Below are positions 27,101 to 39,100 of a DNA stretch of 64,000 nucleotides, piece by piece. How positions within the stretch are numbered: position 1 is the first letter of the stretch; every line of letters begins with the position of its first letter. The stretch covers positions 407,501-471,500 of the forward strand of contig CANXME010002095.1 in NCBI GenBank assembly GCA_948144175.1, read 5' to 3'. The stretch is from Closterium sp. NIES-65 (lineage: Eukaryota > Streptophyta > Zygnematophyceae > Desmidiales > Closteriaceae). The translations under genes and the position numbers were made by a program. Under the pieces are notes generated by a model, which saw nothing but the letters and a program-made list of their open reading frames with translations, was not told the DNA's origin and made no database searches.

Positions 27101-30100
27101 CGCCGTCCAAAAGGCGAGGCACCACCAGAGTTCGCCATTGAAGGCGAGGGGGAGGAGGAGGACGACGAGTGGGAGGAGGAGGAGGGGGAGGAGGAGCAGG
27201 TGGGGGTGGGTGTTGGCGACACCTCTGACGCGGAGCATGCTGTTGTTGGTAGTAGCAGTGGTGTGCAGGCGTAGGATGTAATTTGGCAGTGACTTTTATA
27301 TAGGCACTACATGATGGTGTCGTATGCTAGTGTGCGTTGCATGATTATATATACACCCTCCACCCCCTATCTATCTTCCCAACCCTCCAGATTCGGAGTT
27401 TCTCTATTGTGACTATAATGAAAGTGGCCACGGGCGAACTCGAACATGTTCGGTTCGAACATGTTCGAGTTCGTCCACACGTACTAAATGTTCACACGCC
27501 CAAGGGCGAACGGCGAACAGCACCTGAACCCTAAGTTGTTCGCCGAACCGAACTGTGTTCGGTTCGGGAAAAGATGATGTTCGAGCGAACTCGAACCCAA
27601 ACGTGTTCGAGTTCGCCATTTGCTCATCCCTACTAATAATCACCGTCCCACCTTCCTTCTCACCAATTTGTCCATCGCCCTTGCACGCCTCCCACGTGTC
27701 CCTCGTCTCCCTGTCTCGGACAGCTCCCTCGCTAACAACCGGCTCACCAGCTCCATCCCCGCTGGCATTGGCTTGCTGACAAAGCTGGTAGCCATGTAAG
27801 GATCCATTGTAGGTGCTTCGCCCACATTCCTAGGCATGAGCAATAACCGAACCAAAACCACTTGCGCACCAGATGGGGGTGGAGAGTTTCAGAACCGCGC
27901 TCTTCAAGTCTTCAAGTCTTAAGGCACACGACACGGATTTTGCTCATGCCTTGATTGAACACCCTGATTGGGACAGGTCGCTTGCCTCCAACCAGCTCAA
28001 CGGCTCCATTCCGGCAGACATTGGCGCCCTCACCAAGTTGACAAATATGTAAGAAGATACGCTTTTGTTGTTCTTCTCACATCTCCTGTGCTCTCCCAGG
28101 ACTCTTTCCCCCCCTTTTCAGTATAGCACGACCTCTTTTATCTCCCTCAGTTCTCCCCTATATCCCTTCACTTCCCTGTTTCGATTGCTCACTTCCTTTT
28201 CCCTTCATTGAGATCTTATCTTCTTTCTTGTGATCAAATTCTCACAAGATATTTTCTGCAAGTGGATGTCGTAATATCATAATTCCAATATTCGTGTTGC
28301 CTAGGCATGATCATCCTGCCCCGGCGGGTCGGGCCGACCCGACCCGACCCGGGTTTTGACCCGGGTCGGGCCAGACATTTTGAAGCGTTGACCCGGGCGG
28401 GTCGGGTCGGGTTTACCCGGCCGGGTCGGGCCGACCCGACACCCGAAACCGGGTCGGGTCGGGTCGGGTCAGTTTTTGACCCGAAATTTGACCCGACTCG
28501 AAATCGGGTACCGCGCCAAATGCCCGACCCGAGTTTCCCTCCCTCGACAATTCGAAGTAAAGCAGATCGCCAAGTCAATGTCTAGGGTTTTTTTTTTCCC
28601 TCGACATTGACTTCGATCTGCTATACCTAGGCAGCTAGCACTCTCTAACCTAGTCGTTCTTAACCTCTATAACTCTCTAAACCAGCGCCCATGTTTAGGA
28701 ACCCTATTTCATGTGGTTCAATGTTGGCGGAATGGAGTTCTTAGCCTAGCGTGACCAACCACAGATTTTCGATTTTATAGACTTACTTATTCCAAGCTCT
28801 CACACACGACTAAACTCTGGCCCCGCGTTCAAATCGCCCACTTCGCGCCTACCACGCCCGCATCTTTAGGGACGCGACCCCCAATTGTCTAGGCCTGCGC
28901 CATTACAAAAACGTCGCGACTCCAAGGTCCGAAACGTAATCGACGCCGCTTGCACGCGAATGGAGGGGGAAGAAGACAGCTCACGGGCTATTCCTGGGGC
29001 TTCACTTGGAGGCCTCCCGACACCGGCCTCCAGGGCCAGTTTTCGCTTGGGGAGCGTCTTCAATGGGCAGGAAATTGGGTGGGACGATGCAATCGCGACG
29101 AGGAGGCGTGAAGAGGTGCGGGAATGGGAGTCTCTAGGACCTGGCCCGGTGACGGAGGAGCAAGGAACACGGGGAAAGGAGAAGGACCCGGATTGGAGGC
29201 CGGCTCCGGGGGAGGCGGCCGGCACGAGTGGAGGATCGGGTGATGAGGGTTGGGGAGGGAGAGGAGCGGGCCAGGCTGGTGGCAGTGGCGCGCGTGGCAG
29301 CGGTGCAGCAGCAAAGAGGCCACGCCCGAGTGGGCCTGTGGGGTCGGGAGCTGGAGGGGCCGGGCCGGCGTCGAATTCGCAGCCGCAGGGGGCAGCCGCG
29401 GGTGGTTCTGAGGGGTCGGGCGCAGCAGGGGCAGGTACCTCCGCCGCTGCGGCAGGTGGTGCACCTTTGGGTGGGTCTACGGGGGCTGGAGCTGCTGCTG
29501 TGATTGCAAGCCAGAGGTCCGACAGGGCGGGCAGGACCCCTACCGACGAGGAGCTGGACCCATGGACTGAGGAGGTGCTTAGGAATGCAGAACCCGGCCT
29601 GGTTCGTGGCATGTTCAGTGAGAAGGATGTGAACGAGGCTAGGAATTGCAAGATTTGCAAGAAGAAGATTAGCTGGAAAGGTAGTTGCACGAGCACGGGG
29701 AAGAGACACCTTAAGAGGAGCCACTACCCCAGTCTGCAGATCTGGTGTCGGCGTTTCAAGGATCCAAACAAGCCAGACAACCTGACGTTTCCCGATGGGG
29801 GATGGGGTCCGGATGTCCCCGACCAGACAGCGTGGCCTTGGGAGCATGCAGCCACGTGGCCCAGGATTGTACAGACACCAGACAGCGCTGTGACTGGCGG
29901 ATCCGAGGCTGGTGGGAGTAGGCAGATGAGCATGGCCGCATTCGTCACGCCGCGTGTTCATGGCCGGCAGCTGCGCGAGGGATTGGTGCTGCTATTTGCG
30001 GCAGCTGACCTTCCGTTTCGACTTGTTGAGTGTCGCGAGGTGAGTGACGCCGTTCTCTTGCCGTTGGTCATGTTCATCTTCGTATTGAGGTGGTCATATT

Positions 30101-33100
30101 CGTACAGGGCAGCCGCACTGCATTCTGTTGGCTAATCCCGAAGCATCTTCATAATCCTTTTACCGACATCCTTTGACTCCTGCGTTACAGTTCAAAGCAT
30201 TTGTCCAGATGCTGAACCCGGGAGCTGCGCTACTGCTCGGCTCACGCCATCGCTTGGCACGGGACATGCAGGCATACGGGGAGGCTGCTCGGGAGGACAT
30301 GCGGCAGCTACTGGTGGGTGATGGCCTGGCGGGAAGGATGTCCCTCACCTTTGACATCTGGACCGGTGAGAACAACGTGGCCTTCATGGGGGTGACTGCC
30401 CACTATGTCACCAGCGATTTCCAGCTAAAACAGGCTGTTATAGACTTCAGGGAGCTTAAGGGCTCTCATACGGGGGACTTGATAGCCGATGAGCTGGAGG
30501 AGGTGTTGAGGGAGTGGGGCTTGGAGAAGATGCTGTTCGCCGTGACGTGTGACAACGCCGAGAACAACAGCAGGGCGATGCGTCTGCTGGCCGGTGTACC
30601 TGACGCCAGGCCGGGCTCACGGCCCAGGCACCCACCACTGCTCAGTCGCTGGAGGCACTTCAGGTACTATGGGGCTGTCTCCGTAAGGGTATGCTATAAA
30701 CTGTTGGCGTAGTCCACCATGTTTGTTATGGAAGTGCTCATGTGGTACAGTGACATTAAGGTTGTGCACAATGCATTGCCCCAACAGGTGCATGGCGCAC
30801 GTCGTCAACCTTGCAGTGCAAGCTGCACTGAAGGTTGACGAGGTGGCCGAGCCACTCAAGAGGCTGCGAGACGTGGCGAACTACATCGGCTGGTCCACAC
30901 TGCGCACAGATCGTTTCTTCGAGCTCCAAAAGGGATACGCGGCGACCCGGCCCCAGGGTCCTCCCGGTTCTCGGCGACCATCGGGTCCGTTGCGTTTGAT
31001 CGTGGACTGCGTGACGAGATGGGGTTCTACACTCCACATGGTGAACAGGGGCTTCGAGCTGCGCATGCCCATTGCCATGTTTTTCGACGATTCAGATGTA
31101 CGTATGGTTGGATTCACATTCGCTTGTGACTATGGCGAATGGGGGTACGTGGGCATGGCTTGAATAGTGCCACCATCCCATGCATGTGCCACCATCCCAT
31201 GCATGCATGTGCCACAATCCCATGCATGTGCCACCATCCCATGCATGCATGTCCCACCATCCCATGCATGTGCCACCATCCCATGCATGCATGTGCCACA
31301 ATCCCATGCATGTGCCACCATCCCATGCATGTGCCACCATCCCATGCGTGCATGTGCCACCATCCCATGCATGTGCCACAATCCCATGCATGTGCCACCA
31401 TCCCATGCATGCATGTCCCACCATCCCATGCATGCATGTCCCACCATCCCATGCATGTGCCACCATCCCATGCATGTGCCACCATCCCATGCGTGCATGT
31501 GCCACCATCCCATGCATATGCCACAATCCCATGCATGTGCCACCATCCCATGCATGCATGTCCCACCATCCCATGCATGCATGTCCCACCATCCCATGCA
31601 TGTGCCACAATCCCATGCATGTGCCACCATCCCATGCGTGCATGTGCCACCATCCCATGCATGTGCCACAATCCCATGCATGTGCCACCATCCCATGCAT
31701 GCATGTCCCACCATCCCATGCATGCATGTCCCACCATCCCATGCATGTGCCACCATCCCATGCATGTGCCACCATCCCATGCATGCATGTCCCACCATCC
31801 CATGCATGCATGTCCCACCATCCCATGCATGTGCCACCATCCCATGCATGTGCCACAATCCCATGCTGTGCCTCCATCTTTACAACCCATGTGACCCATA
31901 CCAGTCATCCATCAGCAAGGAGACTAAGAAGGCGTGGGACGCCATCAGGTTGACGGATGCGCACTGGGACGACCTCGCCGAGCTCCGAGACTTCCTCACC
32001 CCATTCGAGCAAGTCACCCTCTTCGCCGAGGGTTCCCTGTACCCTACCCTCTCAGCCGTTGTACCGCAGTACAACGCGCTGATTGATCTGCAGGAGAAGG
32101 CACAGCGCACTCCTGGCATCTCCCCTCTGCGCTCATCGCTGATCACTGCTGCTCTGAGCAAGCTGGAGCGACACATGGGGGGTGTGAGCGAGGAGGCAGC
32201 GATAGCCACTTTCTTGGACCCGCGCCAGAAGCTCGCGCCCTTCAAGCACCGAGCCAGGGCAGCAGAGGGGAATTCGAGAGGGACAACACTGGAGCTAGGA
32301 CCTGATAGGGTGAAGGCCCTGGTACGAGCGCGCCTTCCAGAGTACCAGGCAGCCAGCACCACGGCGCTGCGAGATGGTGGGGAGGTGACTAGTGCGAGGG
32401 GTGCAGGGGTGCATGCGTCGGCAGGGGGTGGGGCTGTGGATGCATCGGCAAATGTCAGCATCCAGTCTCAGTTGTTCGCTGCGTGGGACGCCATGGAGGC
32501 CGAAGAGGGGGAGGATCTACAGGATGAGGTGGATCAGTACCTGGCAGAGGGGAGGCAGAGGGGTGGAAGCGCATTGGAGTATTGGCGCAGCAGGGAGACA
32601 CTGAAGGGCTTGAGGGCGATGGCTAAAGATTATCTAGGGGTACCGGCTTCGTCAGCAGCGAGTGAGCGCGCATTCTCACAGAGCAGGAACATCATTACTT
32701 GGCAGCGACACCGACTGGCAGCTGGCCAAGTGCGTGCTTCCATGCTGATTAAGACGTGGCAGGACCACCACCCTTCGGGGACTCTCGCTCCCAAGGGCAC
32801 CTCAACGGCCAATCCCACCCTGGGAGTGGAGGATGAATCGATGGGGTTGTGATATTTGTTCGTAATTGATGCTCATGCCCTTAACTTCATCAGATAACGT
32901 GATCGGACCAAAACTTGATTGGTTCTTATTCCTGTGCGTCGAACTACTAGTTGACTCCGTTAGCTTTTAGGCCTTTGTAGGTTTTTTCCAAACACATGTA
33001 ACTGTTTACGCAACTTTGAATAGTTAATTTACAGAAGGGAGGACGTTCATATAATAATATATTACACAAACATTCAGTCTTTGCAACACTGGACAGTAGC

Positions 33101-36100
33101 GAGGAAACCCCTACACACTGCATATGGGGTTCTGGCCCGACCCGACCCGACCCGGCCCCTACCCGACCCGACCCGGGGGCGGGTCAAGCCTGACCCGGCA
33201 CCCGATACCCGGGTCGGGCCAGGATTCCTAGAAGTTCCGACCCGACCCGACCCGACCCAAAACCCGGCTGGCCCGCCCAAGTCGGGTCGGGTCAGGTCGG
33301 GTCGGGCCTAATGATCATGCCTGGTGTTGCCTCACATTCTTCTAGCATTTTGCCTCGTCTCGTCTTCTCCAAAGGACGACCATCTTCATATGCTAATCAC
33401 CTTTTGTATGGTCTTACCCAACCTCATCGCTGTCCTCCCTCGCTTCAGTCTGGTCTTCTCTTGTATGCTACAACGTCACTATAACCCCAGTGGTATTTTA
33501 TAATCTGGCTTCATTTCAGAGCCGTTTCAAGCAACCAGTTGTCTGGCAGCATTCCTGCTGCCATCAGCACACTCGCCCAACTTCTTTGCCTGTTAGTGAC
33601 TCTCTACTCTAGTCTAGTGCTGTCAGTTTCCTCTCACAGGGGAGCTTCTTTTTTATGTTAAGCGTGAGCTAACAACATTAGGGGCGTACATGCATGCATT
33701 AAAGTCTTTTGCGAAGCACCCATTTAGATCCCATGATCAGAGTTGTGACTGGATGGGGTGTGGTGAAAAGTCTCAGATAAAATCTTCTTGGTATAGTAGC
33801 CCCATTCTATTTCCCATCACAATATCACTGGTTTTTACTTACTCCCCTAATTTCATACATACACCAAATCCCGCGAGACTATCATCAGCCTTCTTCTCAT
33901 CCTAGTGCTTGATCGGATCAACACGATTTGGTTCTGTGCAGTTTGGTTTGTTTTTTTCTGAATTGAGCCATCGTCCTTGAGCCACAAGTTTAGTACGGAC
34001 CAGTTTGGGTGTGAATATAACCTTGAAACCAGAGAGTGTTGTAGCTTTATTTCAAGCTCTAATTTTCTCATAGTCTACGACGCCCCCTTCCACCTAGTCA
34101 TGACCATGTGGCCCGGCCTGACCCGACCCGACCCGACTTGGCTGGGCCAGATGGGTTCCCGGGTCGGGCCAGCTTCGAGCCAAGCTTGTGGAGGGTCTGA
34201 CTCGACCCGAGTTTTGAAATTCGGGTCAGAACTGACCCGACCCCGGGTCGGGTCGGGTCGGGCCAGGCTGACCCGCCCTGTTACGGGGTACGGGTGTGTA
34301 TTAGCTGTAGTGAAAAGTGCTGTGCATGCGGCGCCCGTCAATCAGTATGAATTGGTACTAGTTTATGTGCTGGGCCCACTTATGAACGGTGGTTGTTTTA
34401 AGACATGGCGCGTGCAGCCTCGAAGGTGAAATCGCACTAGTAAAACGTGAACTCGTGAGTATACTATCCCACCAGTGCGGTCTCCTTTAATAGCAGAGTA
34501 ACATCTTCATAGTAAATAGAAATGTCGGAATACATGGTTCTGTAGGCTTTAAAATAGCTACTAACTTAGCTTAGGTAACATTAGTGGCTGAAGTTTGGCT
34601 ACTTGGCGTGGCGTGTGCTCATGTTCTGATGACCGTTCAATCCTCGACATCAAATTTATGTAGGGTTTCGAACCCTACAGAGTTGGCCCGGCCCGAATTC
34701 CCCGACCAAGACCCGATATCGGGTCGGGTCAATCCTGGCTCGAAACCCGTCCCGACTCAGCCCAAGTTCTGATGTCGAGGGACTTCTTAATCCTCGTCAT
34801 CAAATTTGTCTAGGGTTTCGAACCCTACAGAGTTGAAATCGGGTTGGGTCAATCCTGGCCCAAAACCCGGCCCTGACTCGGCCCAAGTTCCGTACTTGGG
34901 TCGGGTTTTAGCTCGGGTTCGGTCGGGCCAACCCGCGCGGGGCACATTTCTGAAATCCCTGACCCGACCAGCCCTAAACCACGGGTCGGGTTGGTTAGGT
35001 TTTCCCAACTTCCTTGCTCAAATGTATCTTAACAGTCTAATCAATAGAACTGCTGCTCTCACAACCACGGCCTCCAAGTTTCTCTCCTTGAACATTTCAC
35101 TATCGTTACACTGGCTGAAACAGAAAAAGGAGCTGTTATCTAAAAAGAACCGTGGGAAACACACCAATGTTAGGCTATGAGGGAGCTGGAGCTTCGGCGT
35201 GGCTCGGATAGTTGTTGAAAACAAACCGGCCGAACAGAAGAACTGGTTCAATTTGTTGAAAAAAAAAAAACGGCCGCAAAAAAGAAAAACGGTATAGTTT
35301 GGGTAAAAAACGAACCGAACCGCGGTTATTTTTTGTGCTCATGCGGACTTTTATCATTTCACCTCACTATAATCTCAGTGGTGTTTATAATTTGGCATTC
35401 TTTTTCCACTCAGAGATTTTTCAAGCAACCAACTGTCTGGCAGCATTCCTGCTACCATCAGCACACTCACCCAAGTTTCTCGCCTGTCAGTTGCCCTCTT
35501 GTCTAGTGCTGTCAATTTCCTCTCACAGGAGAGCTTTTCTCATGATGAGCGCGAGCTAAGAACACAAGGGGGTGACTTTGATACATACGTTTGTCCATGC
35601 AATGAAGTCGTTCGTGGAGTGCCCCCCTTTTCCATTGTTTTGAATGGATGGGTTGCTGTACTTCAAATGTGGTGCTCAGTTGAATTCTCCTTACTTTGGT
35701 TAGCCCCACGATCTCTCTGTTCTTCTTACTGCCCTAGTTTCATGAAACATTTTCCTTTAAAAAGCCCACCAGCAGCATCCCACTTCGCATACTGGTGCAT
35801 CATCATCCTAGAGTGCTGGTCTGGTTCTTCCTTCTTGCATTCGTACGCAATGGCAGGTCCCTCAAGAGTAATCAGCTCACGGGTTCAATTCCTGTGGAGA
35901 TTGGCTCTCTACTATCTCTGGCATCCCTGTAAGGCTCCTTTCTGTCACATGAGCATAAGACTGGGCTAAGCTGGCTCGTTTTTGGGCCATGGAAAGCCGG
36001 TGGGCTGACAAGCCAAGCCGGAGTCTCCACTCGACGGGCCGGGCTGACTCGGCCCGTGGCTCGTCCGTCGTAGCAAGCCTTTGATAATGTGTGATCCCTC

Positions 36101-39100
36101 CCCCCCAACCTACTATCTCGTCTCTCTCGAATTGGTCACCTTTTTGACCTCTACATTTCCTTCTCGTCACGGGCCCCATTCCCTTCCCTATCGTGTCCTG
36201 CAAACACGCCAATGAACTCATATTTTCTTTCCGTGCGTCCACCCGCCACATCATCACCACAGCTCTCTCAACTCCAACTTGCTCTCAGGATCTTTGCCCT
36301 CTGCAATCACAAAGCTCACTGCTCTTACATTCCTGTAAATAATCCATTGTATTGTTTTTCTTTGTCAGAAACCTTTGCAGAGTGTGCAACAAGAGCTATT
36401 GTAGTAGCACAAGTTAGGTACGATCAAGGGCTGAGCCAGGGCAGGGCCGGCACAAATCAAGGTGGGCAGCTTTCCAAAGACAGTGATTCTCTGTGTTTGA
36501 ACCACATTGTTTTATTCCATTTATGTGCTCAAACATTCGTTCACAGAACAGTTAAGCCTTGGAAAGTCCGTTTACAGCATTTGTGATTCAGGCCAAACTC
36601 GGGCAACCCTGTGACGAACCGCCCATGGCTGATTGGAACCCCACCTGGCCATCAGGCTGGTGAGGTTCAAAATGGGCCAACCCGATTGATCCTTCCTCAT
36701 GTCCAGTCTCATGCTAATAATCACCGTCCCACCTTCCTTCTCACCAATTTGTCCATCGCCCTTGCACGCCTCCCACGTGTCCCTCGTCTCCCTGTCTCGG
36801 ACAGCTCCCTCGCTAACAACCGGCTCACCAGCTCCATCCCCGCTGGCATTGGCTTGCTGACAAAGCTGGTAGCCATGTAAGGATCCATTGTAGGTGCTTC
36901 GCCCACATTCCTAGGCATGAGCAATAACCGAACCAAAACCACTTGCGCACTAGATGGGGGTGAAGAGTTTCAGAACCGCGCTCTTCAAGCCTTCAAGTCT
37001 TAAGGCACACGACACGGATTTTGCTCATGCCTTGATTGAACACCCTGATTGGGACAGGTCGCTTGCCTCCAACCAGCTCAACGGCTCCATTCCGGCAGAC
37101 ATTGGCGCCCTCACCAAGTTGACAAATATGTAAGAAGATACGCTTTTGTTGTTCTTCTCACATCTCCTGTGCTCTCCCAGGATTCTTTCCCCCCCTTTTC
37201 AGTATAGCACGACCTCTTTTATCTCCTTCAGTTCTCCCCAAAATCCCTTCACTTCCCTGTTTCGATTGCTCACTTCCTTTTCCCTTCATTGAGATCTTAT
37301 CTTCTTTCTTGTGATCAAATTCTCACAATATATTTTCTGCAAGTGGATGTCGTAATATCATAATTCCAATATTCGTGTTGCCTCACATTCTTCTAGCATT
37401 TTGCCTCGTCTCGTCTTCTCCAAAGGACGACCATCTTCATATGCTAATCACCCTTTGTATGGTCTTACCCAACCTCATCGCTGTCCTCCCTCGCTTCAGT
37501 CTGGTCTTCTCTTGTATGCTACAACGTCACTATAACCCCAGTGGTATTTTATAATCTGGCTTCATTTCAGAGCCGTTTCAAGCAACCAGTTGTCTGGCAG
37601 CATTCCTGCTGCCATCAGCACACTCGCCCAACTTCTTTGCCTGTTAGTGACTCTCTACTCTAGTCTAGTGCTGTCAGTTTCCTCTCACAGGGGAGCTTCT
37701 TTTTTATGTTAAGCGTGAGCTAACAACATTAGGGGCGTACATGCATGCATTAAAGTCTTTTGCGAAGCACCCATTTAGATCCCATGATCAGAGTTGTGAC
37801 TGGATGGGGTGTGGTGAAAAGTGGTGCTCAGATAAAATCTTCCTGGTGTAGTAGCCCCATTCTATTTCCCATCACAATATCACTGGTTTTTACTTACTCC
37901 CCTACTTTCATACATACACCAAATCCCGCGAGACTATCATCAGCCTTCTTCTCATCCTAGTGCTTGATCGGATCAACACGATTTGGTTCTGTGCAGTTTG
38001 GTTTGTTTTTTTCTGAATTGAGCCATTGTCCTTGAGCCAAAAGTTTAGTACGGACCAGTTTGGGTGTGAATATAACCTTGAAACCAGAGAGTGTTGTAGC
38101 TTTATTTCAAGCTCTAATTTTCTCATAGTCTACGACGCCCCCTTCCACCTAGTCATGACCATGTGGCCCGGCCTGACCCGACCCGACCCGACTTGGCTGG
38201 GCCAGATGGGTTCCCGGGTCGGGCCAGCTTCGAGCCAAGCTTGTGGAGGGTCTGACCCGACCCGAGTTTTGAAATTCGGGTCAGAACTGACCCGACCCCG
38301 GGTCGGGTCGGGTCGGGCCAGGCTGACCCGCCCTGTTACGGGGTACGGGTGTGTATTAGCTGTAGTGAAAAGTGCTGTGCATGCGGCGCCCGTCAATCAG
38401 TACGAATTGGTACTAGTTTATGTGCTGGGCCCACTTATGAACGGTGGTTGTTTTAAGACATGGCGCGTGCAGCCTTGAAGGTGAAATCGCACTAGTAAAA
38501 CGTGAACTCGTGAGTATACTATCCCACCAGTGCAGTCTCCTTTAATAGCAGAGTATCATCTTCATAGTAAATAGAAATGTCGGAAAACATGGTTCTGTAG
38601 GCTTTAAAATAGCTACTAACTTAGCTTAGGTAACATTAGTGGCTGAAGTTTGGCTACTTGGCGTGGCGCGTGCTCATGTTCTGATGACCGTTCAATCCTC
38701 GACATCAAATTTATGTAGGGTTTCGAACCCTACAGAGTTGGCCCGGCCCGAATTCCCCGACCAAGACCCGATATCGGGTCGGGTCAATCCTGGCTCGAAA
38801 CCCGTCCCGACTCAGCCCAAGTTCTGATGTCGAGGGACTTCTTAATCCTCGTCATCAAATTTGTCTAGGGTTTCGAACCCTACAGAGTTGAAATCGGGTT
38901 GGGTCAATCCTGGCCCAAAACCCGGCCCTGACTCGGCCCAAGTTCTGTACTTGGGTCGGGTTTTAGCTCGGGTTCGGTCGGGCCAACCCGCGCGGGGCAC
39001 ATTTCTGAAATCCCTGACCCGACCAGCCCTAAACCACGGGTCGGGTTGGTTAGGTTTTCCCAACTTCCTTGCTCAAATGTATCTTAACAGTCTAATCAAT

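Larger units (their letters stand above)
28302..33323 (+). mobile_element. hAT element 3 (GGGTCGG family), apparently coding-competent
   Basis: A 5022-bp element in the A-to-B intron. Ends TAGGCATGATCAT and the inverse of CAGGCATGATCAT differ at the first base. A perfect 8-bp duplication GTGTTGCC flanks it (28294-28301, 33324-33331); the empty site is at 37374-37381. Subterminal zones (28318-28510, 33135-33305) are arrays of GGGTCGG/CCGACCC. Contains one transposase gene without stops. Confidence 0.93.

Noticed and set aside
28318..28510. GGGTCGG arrays as telomere-like or promoter repeats
   Set aside because: They occur near both ends of hAT-type elements in both orientations and are better explained as subterminal motifs.
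31092..31953. Several 240-260 codon open frames on both strands (His/Cys/Met-rich)
   Set aside because: They are translations of the ATGCATG minisatellite in a transposase intron; all frames are open because the unit has no stop.
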